A DNA stretch of 64,000 nt, from the NCBI RefSeq assembly GCF_027744825.2, contig NC_071334.1, positions 68,670,937 to 68,734,936 of the forward strand. Direction: 5' to 3'. Positions 36,516 through 49,300 of the stretch are shown in pieces. The first letter of the stretch is position 1. Each line of letters opens with the position of its first letter. The translations under genes were made by a program, and so were the position numbers. The notes below the pieces were generated by a model. The model made no database searches, was not told the DNA's origin, and saw only the letters and a program-made list of their open reading frames with translations. This DNA comes from Synchiropus splendidus (Eukaryota > Chordata > Actinopteri > Syngnathiformes > Callionymidae).

Positions 36516-37362
36516 TAGGAGTCATGTTCGGTTTTCCTCCACCTGCATCGATACACTTTGACTTCATGTTGCTCGGACCGAGGACTTTCATGGAGCCCAC
36601 AGATGCCATGGGTCAAAAACATCTTCACTACTAGATGTCAGTGAAGCTTCACTCTGGTTCTGCACCAGTGATGGCTTCCTCTCAGAGCAGAGGCCTGGTT
36701 TCACCTCTGCACATGCTCAGCCTCAGTTTGAGGCCTGCTGAGACCACCACCGATGAAGGTGTGACTGGAAGAGGCTGAAGACAGGAGAAGGTCACTGACA
36801 CCCTGTCTCTCATCAGAAGACTCCTTCACTAAATGTCCTGTCTTCACCTGTCTTCCTCCTCCTCCCCCAGAAGACTTTATCTTTCTCCTCCAGCTTCAAA
36901 TGTCCTCTTCATGTCCACCACATCCTCTCTGCAGAAGTGAATCACCAGACTGGGTGATGGGAGACAGAGTGACGCTGACCCAGTTGACCCGGGCCACTGG
37001 TGTCCTCAGCAGTCCACTGTTCTCAACCATCTAATGACCCGCTGAGGTACTTCAGGGTGGCGGCACTCCTCATACCAAACCTCCCGACACATCTCCTTCC
37101 TGCTACTGATCTGACCAATCCCGATCTTCTGGTCCGGGTCAGTGATGACTGAACGGAGGAAACCAAAACTGATGGCTAGCGAGGTGGAGGTGGCGTCAGC
37201 GCACCAGGCCGAGGTGTCCTCCTGCAGCTTCCGTCCTCACCTCCACACTCCACCAGCTACACAACAAAGACAAGGAGAAAAGTCTGTCGGCCAGAGAGCA
37301 GGTGACTTGAAAACGATGACTCTGCACTTTCTCTGTTTGGAGACAGACTGGTCGTTCCGAGG

Positions 37363-40300
37363 TCAAGACGGGGGTGGGGGTCGCAGGCTCTTACACTTCA
37401 TCTCGTCCAGACTCTTCCAGTACTTGTAGTTCTCCGACAGGTGCTCCATCAGACCTGGCAGGCTGGCGAAGGCTGCAAGACAGAACAAAGATGGAGGTGT
37501 GTCCTGCTGCCGCACCCTGAATGATGCTTTGCAGACAGACAAGCACAAACGTCTGAGGAGCACAGAAGGAATGAGTGGATCGGGGTAGTTGCTACTGGTG
37601 TCAGTGTAACTTCAGATCTTTGCCGTCAAGAACGAGGTGCTTTTTTGAAACCTGTCTCCTAACTGAATGAGATATAGACATCAGTGGCCTCCACTCAAGC
37701 TGTTCACAGACCCACGTCAGACTCGTGTGAAACGCCAGACACAGGTCTGGAGGAGCGTGACCCGGAGAAACATGAGGGCTATCATGACAAAACATGATGT
37801 GTGTCTCCACAAAACGCACTCTTGGGTGGCACAGAGACATTTCACGGTGTGCTGTGAGTACAGTCAGAATTTCTTTGGCCCTTCATGTTCCTGGGTTTGT
37901 GTGTGTGGCATTTGGCTCTCAGCAAACAACAGAATAAAAGTCGTTTTCCATCAAACCGTTTTGACTTAATTTGTCCTTCCACTTTGGAGTGATGTGTATG
38001 CTTTAATAAAAAGTTAACAGCAGAATATTGTGATATATCACGGTATTACTACTACCGTGACCTAAGTGCCACAAGCAAACTGAGACGATGAATCTGAACA
38101 TGTTAATTCACTCTCCCCTCTTGGACTTTCACCCCCTCTGCCACTTGATCAGAGCAGCGTCCAGGTATTTCTAGCGTGTCTGGGTTGGACTGAGCAGCCT
38201 GCTGGTCTCCCTCACTGTCACTGACAGTGGCAGTTTCTGAGTGAGACTCGTGTTCCAAATGTAAAACAACACTCTTGTCCTCTGCCTTCGCCAACAGTTT
38301 GGAGGTGGGGCCACACTGCTGACTCTGCTCTGTCTTGAGGGGCCTTGGAGCAGAGGGGCCAATGTAATGACACCCCGGTTCTCCTCTTCCTTATGGTGTT
38401 CAGAGTGTCTCCATCTGATTTGTCGACTGCTGTATACTTCTTCACTGTATTTTCAGAGTGAGCTGCAACACCAAACTCTCATCAGGAAGCATTGTGGGCA
38501 CCTTCCACCATGGCTTCTTCTCTCTCAAGAGTGCGACCCCACTGTGAACCTCAGCTCCCATCCCACCCGCGGACCCCCTGACATCTTGAGTCTTTCCATG
38601 ACATCACAGATGACAGTAAACAAGTCATCTCTGGGGGGGAATAAAAGACAGACTGAGCATCGGTGGGAACGAAAATACCACCATCAGGCCCGGCTCCTCA
38701 GGACCAAGACAGGAAGAACATGCGCATGGAAAGCAGAAACTCGGATTTACAAGATGTCACTGAACCGCGGTTCAATCTGAGGTCTCCTCATTTGACCTCC
38801 TCATTCTCCCTCTGGCACCATTCATCACTGTCCAACAGCAAGAGTTAAATAAACCTAGAGCTGAGACACTGAACCAGAGGAGGAGACGGAGCGACACACA
38901 CACACACGTGTGGCAGCTTCTCACCGTCCCAGGCGTCGAACATGTCGTTGATGAAGTAGTCGATAAAGGAGATCTGAGATTTTGGCACGGAGCAGGAGTT
39001 CCGGTCGAACACGGGCATCACCACGGGAAGCCCCTGCCGCTTCTCCTCGTCTGTCTGCACACACAAACCAGTGAGACAGGCCGGCGGCGGTGCGACCAGC
39101 GCCTGGTCCTCTCACCTGAGCAAAGTACTCCTCGGAGATCCGGCCTGCCCACTCGATGCAGAGCTCTGTGGGTCTGCAGGGGTTCGCCACGTCCGCACAC
39201 TTGATCAACATCCTCTTGATCAGCAGGCGGTTCTCTGGCGAGTTCCTGAAGCCCGCCGGACCCTCGCCGTCGCTGCTCATGCTCTGAAGGACAGAAAAGA
39301 CAAGTTCTGCTCAGCAGCATGTCGCCGTCTGGTCCCCACCTGGAGACAAGTCTGGCTACCAATCCCTTCACCTGTCTTTCCTCTTTCCAAGTCATTTTCA
39401 TGACATGAAGTTCAATGTCACAAACTCCATTTCATCTTCTAGATGATGGCTTTTGGTGTGAGACTTGTCCACCCCCTGCTGTGGGGTCCCACAATGGAGA
39501 ACTTGGATTGGACACACAGATCATTGGGGGCATCTTTTAATTTTTTCAGTCTATATTTTTTTGGTTATGTCTGTTGTTCTGGTGTCTTTGTCTCAACAGT
39601 GTCGGCTGTTGTTGCTTTGTTGTATTTGATGTTACAATGCTACTGACAAAATCCACATCCTGGTCCAGTCTCCTGTTCTTCTCTTGACAGAGGCAAGCAC
39701 AATCGACCCGTCATCTTCAACAGGTCCTCCTGAATTGAGACAAAGCTGAGGCGACTCACACAGGTGCTGGTCTCCTCGATCGCTGCCATCGGCTTGTTGA
39801 TGCTGTTGACGAACTTGCTGACGTGTTCGAAGTGTCGGGTCATCTCCGTGGCCAGGACCATGTCGATGATGGCCTGCCGCAGCGTTCGGAACTGAGTCCT
39901 GCCGGAGACAAAGGTTGAGGGTGGCGCCGAGGGACCTGGCTGCGAGTCATGACCTGACCTGTCCATGCTCTTGAAGATGTTGCTCTTGCTGTCCCGCATG
40001 GTGAGCTGGAAGGCCAGGGCGGCGTGGTGGCTCTCCAGAACCGCCGTGTCGTTGTACAGGATGGCCAGCTCGCTGCCGGCGTTGCACAGGAAGGAGTTGG
40101 TCCGGCCCGGGTGGTCCACGTCGTGCACGGTGGCTGCGATCAAAGACGCCACCTCGTCCAGCTGATCCAGACTGCTCTGCAGAAAGACCACCCGGAGGAG
40201 TGAGTGGAACAGGAGGCTCCTCCTGACAGAGACTCAGCAACCTTGACTCGGTCTTTGCGCAGGAAGTAGGCGGTGGCGTGCAGCACGTCGGCGGCGTGCG

Positions 40301-43300
40301 TGGAGTTGTGGTAGGAGTTGGAGGAGTGGTAGCTGGCCTCCATCAGCTGCAGCCAGGAGCGGAGCGTGGCCTCGGAGCAGTCCAGGAACTCACACACCCC
40401 GAAGCTGGTGAAGATCTTCAGGCCGAGGTAGGTGAGCGGCCTGCAGCCAGAGAGGCCGGTCAGCGGGTCAGCTCCCTGCAGCAAGGCTTGACACCTACCT
40501 CTTGTGTGTGGCGGCTTCCAGCTCCAGGATGTTGAAGTCCCAGCACTCCTCATCATTCAGCATGTCGGCGATGGCCGGCGGCACGTCGCTGAGCGTGACG
40601 GGGATGGCCAGCTGGCTCTGGCTCATGTCTGGGAGGCACAACAGTCACTGAATTACACTCCATTTTTCTGACTTCCGTGGTCATGCAGCGGTCTTGATTG
40701 TGACGATCCTTGCCTTGTGTGTGACACACAGGTGTAATGACCCAAGCTACGTCAGACCAATCCCCAAACTTCTGCTCTGAGCTATGGGCTAAGAAAAATG
40801 GTGTCCTTGAATTGGGAATATTACTCCAGTCTGGTTTTAGATCCAGTAAAAGTAACTAGCTAACGTCCTCTTCACAGCAGTTGAGGGGGACCGGAGCCCC
40901 TCCCCCCTCCACGGGTGGGAGTCAAACACGTGCTCTAGGCTGGTTCCAGTCACATCATCTATCACCTAGGGACTTGACTTCATCCACAGCCAACTTCCCC
41001 TGTGGTGTTCCTCAGGGATCTGTTTTAGGTCCCGCTCAACTTTCCTACCTGCTACCTGTTGGTGAAACCATCCGGCGTCACCACACCATCTTTCCACTGC
41101 CATGACGACCGCCTATCCATAACAGATTCTGCTGTTTTCAACCTTAATTTCCCAGTCAATAAAGTCCTCTTATCTTATCAAACAGCTGAACCAGTCAACA
41201 ATGGAAGCACTAGTCTTGGCGTCAACAAACTCTGCTCATGGCTGTGAAGGTTGTGTAACGGGGGAAAATCCCTCTTCACCTCAAAATAAACTTTTTTCCA
41301 GAGAGATGCTTTTTTCCAGGAAGAAGGTTTTCACATCCCAGAACACAAGAGCAACAATTAGAGACATGATGACGTCATGCTTTGGGCCGCCAGGAGGGGG
41401 CGACTTGCAGCATGCGTTCACTTCATTTAACCCAACCGTAGTGTGGCAAGTCCTATCATAATCAAGGAGTTATGAAAACTATATAACAACAACAAATATA
41501 TCACTGTGATCAAGCGAATCAAGTATTTATTGATCAGAAATGGATTCATAGTAGGAGATATTTATTAAGCACATTAAAAATAGTGTTGAGATGACAATAT
41601 TTTAGGATGATGAAATACAGTAATAATAACAGTTGTCATTAATTTTAAACAATTGAAATCTAAAAGTAAAATTAAAAATAAGTATTAGTTTATATTAAAA
41701 TCCCTCCTGAATAAAAGCAAAGGAAAGTTTGACATAGAGTCTCCCATTCATCTGTGGGAGGAAACCAAAGTTCCAGATGAAACATGAAACTCCACACAGA
41801 AGGTCGCCCCAAGCAAGAGTTGAGTTCTCAAAACGGAACGGAACCACCGACTGTGCAGCAGTGAGGCAGCAGCACTAACCACTTCACTATCGTGCTGCCA
41901 TGGTCTGGACAACTGAGAATCTAAAGATCGGGGACGTAGGAACATGACCTGAGAAGAAGGCGTTTCCGAGAAAGAACTCTGCAGACGTTTATCAGACCAA
42001 GTATTTCAGAGAGGGCTGGTGCTGCTCTGCTCAATACTCTGATACTCTCAATGCTCTCAGGAAGACCTGTCTCTGCCTCCCAAGCCACCAACAGCAGCCA
42101 TTAACAGGTGAGCTCCAAGACTTACTTTTAGAGAAGACGTACTCGTTCCCAGAGAGACGTCGCAGTCCGTCCTGAGGAGAAGGCAAAGAAAAGTCAAACA
42201 GGCATTTTAAACTGATGGAGATATCTCGAACGATAAACCAACATCGTCACTCGCCGTTGAATATTATAAACTTTACTACGACTCATAGACTATCAAAGTT
42301 TCCTTCATGGTTTAAAAGATGGCTGAAAAAAATCAGCAGAACCAAATCAATGAGCTCCAAAATGTGAGGAGAGAAAGAACGAAGCTGAGGCAAAGAAAGT
42401 TAAAGATATGTCTGGACATTCCCCAAACTAAAACAAAGGCGCGTCTATTCTATTATTAACATTTTCTGTAGAGATTTTTAGATTTTCCACGTTGGGCAAT
42501 ATTCCTGCACATGTGAACACATTTTAAACATGTGTCAGAGACTCAACATGACTGTGAATTTCTGACTGTGTAATAAAGGATTAAAGGCCAAAAACTTAAC
42601 CGGAAGTTTCCATTTTTATCACAGTAATGTCTCTAAAATAACATGATTAATCCAAAACTCTGAACTTTGACCTCTTCTTCATAAAAACTTGCTCTTCAGT
42701 TTCTCCGCCCACGTCTATGTGTTTTGAGCTGTTCTGGGTCGGACTGAGCAGCCAGGTGGTCTCTCTCACTGTCGGTTTTGAGGCTCACACTGAAAATGTG
42801 ACACAACACTGTGAAACGAGTCTCAGTAAGGGATAATAAGCTTCCTATGAATCGCTGTCACACTTGACGGATGCCTCATGGGAAGAATAAAGGCAGCTAA
42901 TATAATGGCGATGCAAAATCTCAATATATGGCAGATGAGTGCATCTGATGAATAGTCTCTCTCTCTCTCTCTCGGGATATTTGTTGGAGATTAATGATTA
43001 AATGATTAAGTGAACTGAGCATTAAGTACAGTGAAGATTTTGATTTTCATGAATCAAACTTTTTCTCCCTCCTCATTATGATTCGTTCAATGCAATAATG
43101 AGTCCTGAAAATGTTGAGGCAGAGGCAGAGTTTTATACTCTGACATCAGGCTTCTTCCTCCGAAGCACAGGGAGACCTCAGCTCATGTTTGTGTTGTCCA
43201 CTATGTAAAACATGAAGGGTTCAATGAGAACAGATCAAGTCAATGATGATCACAGCTGCAGATCCAGGGTCACACTGGTCGACCACTCCAGCCTGCTCCC

Positions 43301-46300
43301 TGAAGCATCTCTGGATCACGGAACAATCTCCGCACGTGGCGAGCACTTACGCTCATCAGGCCGCCGACCAGGTCGTTGGCGTGGGGGTCGTCGTCTTTAG
43401 AGGCCAGCTGCGGGGAGTACAGCTCGGTGGTCCTCAGGATCTCGAGCACACGGTCCAGGGCCTCGGCCACCGTCACCGGACTGCTCTCCTGCGCAGTGTT
43501 GATGATGTTGATCACCTGCGGACAGCAGTCAATAAACCAGTGGGGAGTGCTGGGAAAACCGTGCGTCATGAGGTAGCGCACATGACCTGCAGGAATCTCA
43601 CCATGACCAGAGGGGGACGAAAACAACACACAAGCGCGTCACACGTACAACAGGCAGCCTGTTCCGTGTGTGTGATGAAAAAAAAAAAGATATTCAAAAA
43701 TGTATTCGCGATAAACAGCATCATTGAAGTGGTGAAAAACTGGAGGGAAATGTGGAAATATTTGCTCTTTTGTTTTCTATTTAAAGAGGAAACTAAGTAT
43801 AAATTATACAGAATATACAAACATTTGTCAAAAAAAGACATCGCTTGCTCAAAGTAGATCATTAAACAGAAAATATAGTGGAAAAGTTAATATAACAAGA
43901 TAAAAATAGATGAATTCAAAGTGAAACTGAAGCACTAACAAGCCTCTCTCCAACCGCAAAAATGCAGGTGAGAATGAATGGAGTTCCAGTCTGGGATGAG
44001 GCATACGGGCCACACTCAGAAGTACCACTGGACGCGTGTGGGGCAGAGATGCTGTTACTGCCCGATGACTATCACTCATAAGACACAACAGACATGGTGG
44101 AAATTCTGCCTCCTCCAGTGGCAATATACTTCACGCCCTCACTGACCACCGCCTCCAACAACGCTACCTCTGTTTCCTCTTTTGAGGAACTTTTCCAAGA
44201 CATCTTATAAAATATTTATCAAAACATTGTTATCAGACAATTACGTACGTAAAGGGAGCACCGATGGAACGTTAATGGGTCAGATCATCCGAGACTAGTT
44301 GACGTCGCGAGCTCTACCCCGAGTTGGGAAAAACAAAATCTTCATAGTGTGACCTGCAGTGTCGCATCCATCACAGGAAATGACTGACCTTCGTGATGGG
44401 AGCCTCGATGGTCATGGAATGGATCCTGGCTACAGAGGAATGTCTTCGGTTCTGTAAACCCGGAGCTGAAAACAGGACAGAGGGAGGCAGCGTTAAGATC
44501 ATTTCCATCCAGGTCACTCGTGAAGACAGGTCAGGAGTTTGTGCATGCATTATGCAAATGTGTCCATGATAGAAATCCCCAGCTTGGCTTTGCCTGGAGG
44601 AGAAGCAGCACTTGGTTGCCAGGATACGTGGAAGCAGCATCCGTGAAGAGCATCAGCAGCAGCACTTTAGAGGCTCTTGATGTTCGCTCCCACACTGTAG
44701 GCATTGTCTTCATCAGGCAGCGGCTGCGCAACAAAAACCCACACTTGGATCTCACCATCGCTTCCACGGGAGCTGAGAGACCTGGCATCCATGGAGTCTT
44801 TTCTCCGGTCACGGTGGCGCAAGGAATAACACTCTGGAGACAGGAGCAATAGAGATATGTCTCACCTCTGTCTTTGTTCAGGCTCTGACTCAGTCTCTGG
44901 AGTCTTAGATATGGTCTCCATAGGCTCTGGTCTGAGGCTCAGTGGTGTGGACTGGCACATCACTAGTGTAACAGTAACACTTCCTGCACATCTCCATCAC
45001 GCCATGTTTGTTTAACAGCAATGTCAGGAAGCTATATCACAAACGACTGTACGTCTCACAGCACAGTGATAATAGCCCGCGTCCCTTGCTAAAGCTGATA
45101 AAAAATGAGAAAAACGTTTTGAATAAAAGGGCATTTTCAAACCTCACCTGACGGTTCTCCACCACACCTCTCCTCCTTGCTGAACTTCTTCACCTGAGAG
45201 ACAGAAGACACTGATGTCAAACATCAGAGGCGCCACCCATCTCATCGGTGAAAGCAGCCCGACATGGTCGCACACTTCTGACTGAAACTCAACTGTTCCC
45301 CATCTGTCCTCACTGTGGTCCTCAGAGACTGAAAATAGAGGAGGTCTCGCCCCATCCTGCGGCTGCACCCCAGAGAGGAACATGTCACTTCCCCGAACAA
45401 TCTCGCTCATGTTTCCCTTCGGGGGGTCGCCTCCTCTTCTCCCAGTCTCACCCTCACGTCCTCATCCATCATGATCCTGGTTCCTCCTTGTCCTTCACCA
45501 ACACTAGCCTGCTAGACTCGATCAACCTTTCGCGTCGACCGAAAACAAGTTTCCAAAACAGGTTCAAGAGTGGAACTTTGAGTTGAGGGAGATGCGAGAA
45601 CCAGCTGCTAGTGGGACTAAAAGAAACACCACTGGCTGCGCTGACCTCTGAAGAAACCACAAAAAGACTGCAAAGTAAAGCGCAATAAAAAGGATCGTTT
45701 TTAAGAGTGAATCACCAGGAAATGGAAGATTGTTCGTTCACACTTCAGTATGTTGAGGTGTCGTTTCTGGACAGCACAGTCATAACTCTTGAAACATGGC
45801 AGCGCATAATAGAGCCCCTTTTTTAGAGCCCCCGATTTATTTTTGTTGTTCTCCAGAAGAGCTCATGAATAACAATGAGGAATCTTTAAATGTGAAATCA
45901 CTTCCGTCTGTGTGAACCTTGCCTCAAGAAGGTTGGCCAACCAAGAGACATCATCCCTCATGTCCTGGCTCACGCCTGCACGGCAGCTCACAGGGACACA
46001 TCCTAAAATACCACTGCAGGGTGACAGAGCTCCTCGCCGTAACTCTACAGGAGAGTCCAGCCAGAGCGAGAGGCCACAGATGAGATGCAAGATGAAACAG
46101 AGAGCGTTGTCTTTCGTCCGTTTCCAGACACTTGAACTCATCCACCTGGGAGAACTGGTGGACTGAGGAGCCAGCTGCTCCATGTTCCGTAATCACAGAT
46201 CCTGGGTTCAGTCATGGGGCCACCAGCAGGTCCAACAGAAGCCTCCAAGCTCAAGAATGTTCCCAACTGGATCAGACGTGTAACGTACTGGAGAGTATTT

Positions 46301-49300
46301 TTAGAGTTTTAGAGTAAACAGGAGTGAGGACAGTGTAAAGCTGTGCTCCAGGTTTGGTCATCTGTTTGTGATGCCATTGAGTCAAACAAATATATAAGTG
46401 ATGCTATGACTGCTGAGGAGAGTGAAGTGGAAACTCAAGTCCGCAGCCAAACCTGCGGCTGGGAAAGTATTCAGAGTGGAATCCAGCAGAGAGGCGGCTG
46501 GACTGGTCCTCCAGGGTCTCCCAAACAAATGTGAAAACCTCCACCACACACGAGGGAGCCGCGATGACGAAACCTCACGAGGAGAAACTGGGAGAGATCA
46601 TCGCCACAACAGTGAAAGATCTGTGGGCGGCACTGGTGAGAAGGAACGGAGGAGCAAAGCAGAGTGTCATCATCAAGATGGCGTGACCTTCATGACTAGA
46701 CCAGTGAGCACCTCAGAGAACATGAAGCTTCTGGAAACAAACTTCCTTCTGAAGTTTCATCACTTAAGTCCCATCACTAAATAAATGCAACTGTAGTTCA
46801 AGCACAGCTAGTTAAGAAAATATTCAGTTAGTCCCATCAAGTTCTGGGTCAGACAGTCCACATGGATCTGACCTGTCGCAGTGTCTGATACTTTTTGAGA
46901 GTGGTGTAGCACAGCATGTAGCGTTTGACCACAAAACCCTAGCGTCCATGTCGTAGATAAATTACAGCAGCAACTTCTGTTGCCACGTTCAATTTGTTAA
47001 GTTACTGAGTACTGTCTAGTTCTAGAATCCGGATGCTGGACCATTCCTTTTCCGACTTCATGATTCACTGCCAGTTGGTTCAGAAGGCGGGTGAGAACTC
47101 AAAGGGTTTTTTTCTCACTGCGATTTCGGGAAGGGGATCAGCCGAAAACCGTGACTAAGGATTCCTGATCCTGACACGGCTACGGGAGTCGGTGGCTGAC
47201 TCACCGTGTGCACACATGAAGCGTTTTTAAGCCGTGTATAAATAGACCTGACGCCTGGCTGCCAGCCGCCACTGGCTTCAGAGGAGAATCCTGCTGCTCA
47301 GAGTGATGCCGCTGGTCGGCACCGGGCTGAGGGCAGCGACTCTGACGCTCCCTCTCCGAGATCACAAATGAGCCAGAGTTCAGAGGTCACCCCTAATTTC
47401 TAACAACCCAGGCTTGTGTACAGTTCTCAGTGATAGAACACAACTCTGGTCATAAGTGCTTCATTATTTTCAAACAAGATGGCATTTTGAGGATTGATAA
47501 TGAACACAACACATTGCTCCTTCGTCTTGTTCAGAAGAAGGCACGACCTTTGACCTGTGTGCCTCGGTTGCCACCTTCAGTTGACTCATGCATTCTGCTG
47601 AGAAGGTGATGGCTTGCAGCCTGCCACCTAGGATGCCTTAGGATCATCGCGGACTCTACTCATCCCCAGTATACACTGTTCTCCCCCCCTGCCATCCGGC
47701 AGACGGTTCCGTAGCATCCGATGCAGAACCACCAGATTCAGGAATAGTTTCGTTCCTGGTGCTGTCAGGCTGCTGAATGTTAGACAGTAACTGCAATACT
47801 GTTTATTTGTACATCTTCTGGACTAGTATTTATCTAACATTTATTTATTTTTGGACATATAGTTTTGTTTCCATGCATCGTGTAGCGGTCATCGTGACAG
47901 AGAAACAAACTCTTTCGATGGACACGCGACTGCCAATGTGTTTTTGGTGATGAGACCTTTCCAACATTTTGAGTTTTCATTTTGCCAACAGAACTCAGTC
48001 GAGCAACGCACACACTGTAGAAGAATTGGCTCATCGCTAACCTGATTGTTGTTCTCAAGGTGAGGTCTTTTGATGGCCACAAAATGGCGGATTTTCCTGT
48101 TAGGATCAAGACGTAGGTCAATCGTGACTTCATGGCCCCATCTGCACAGCGTCCTCACCCTCCCTGGCCGACGACCGGCGTGATCTTCACGTTCTGCTGG
48201 ATGCTGTCTCCAGACTTCCTCCTGGCAAAGCAGACTCCCTGCCACTCCTCCAGAGAAGGACACGCAAGATGACAGAGTGCTGGCGCGAGGCGAGCGGACA
48301 CACCACGCGGCGCTCACCTCTCCTTTCTTGATGCAGGTGTTGATGGAGTCCAGCAGGTCGGCCCGGTTCCTGTCGCTCTTGGGAAGTTCCGTCAGCTGTT
48401 TGCCGATCAGCTCGCCTCTGTGGTAGCCCATCATCCGCTCGAAGGCGGGGTTAACGTACTGCAACGGCAAAGGAACTTGTTCACCCTTCGTGTTTCTGTC
48501 TGAGGGAGGACCAGGTCACTTTCTAAAGAGCTTCTACTGAACGTGTTTTCTGATCTGCAATCCAGAAAAACTGAGCCTTGTTTTTGGCTTGGTGTTTGGT
48601 GCGAATACCTGGATGACATGCTCCTCACTGGTGATCTCCACGGCCTCCTGACATTGTTCTAGCGCAGTGAAAACTGAGTTACAAGCCCTGCAGGTCACAC
48701 AACACAGCCACCATTGAGAAGCAACTCAAAGTAACCAGGTGAGGAAACACAAGTGGCGTGGTTGTAACTCGGCGTGCGACTGACGTCATGTGAGGAAAGC
48801 TAGGAGAAGTCCACCTGAGTTTGAAGTGGCAGCGGACCTCTCCGTGCTCGACCTGCAGCAGCTCGTTGTAGCAGCTGGTCACGCTGTGGTTCTCCACGAA
48901 CCTCTGGAGACAAACGTGTGAGGGTCAGGTTGGTGAGACTTGCTTGCACCTCCTGCTGCTTACCCGGCTGAATCCGGCGCACAGGAGAGGAAGCACTGAC
49001 GGCTCATCCTGGTCGGCAGGCCTGCGGAGACAATCGCGTCAGTACATGGTGAGATCTTCAGTGAAGCAGGAGACCAACCTTTGTGGCACCACTGCCAGGA
49101 TCACTGTGTTTTCCGACGGTTTTGTGGCACGAATGGACCTGAGGAGAGGAGAGGGTTGACCTGTCTGCAGGAGGCTCGCCGCCGACGTCCGGACTCTCAC
49201 CGACAAACTGCTTCAGGCTCAAAGTATCGCGAGTTGCGTCCGTCCACAACCACAATCTCATGCTGCTTGTCCAGGAAGCACTCCACGGCAGACTCTGGGG

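Larger units (their letters stand above)
35288..37362. other. convergent spacer and probable PDE8B 3' UTR
   Basis: The space lies between the ends of two genes transcribed toward each other. The part next to 37363 is probably PDE8B 3' UTR. At about 35470-35483 the word GGGTTCGAATCCC matches a tRNA B box, but no complete tRNA cloverleaf is present. Most of 35735-36275 is a degenerate minisatellite. No protein gene is seen. Confidence 0.7.

Noticed and set aside
43243..43857. 204-codon plus-strand frame
   Set aside because: It overlaps PDE8B exon 14 in antisense and then runs through intron; no family similarity.
43660..43860. Possible additional PDE8B exon next to exon 14
   Set aside because: The 55-codon exon 14 ends exactly at canonical splice sites, and the sequence beyond is A/T-rich intron without coding similarity.
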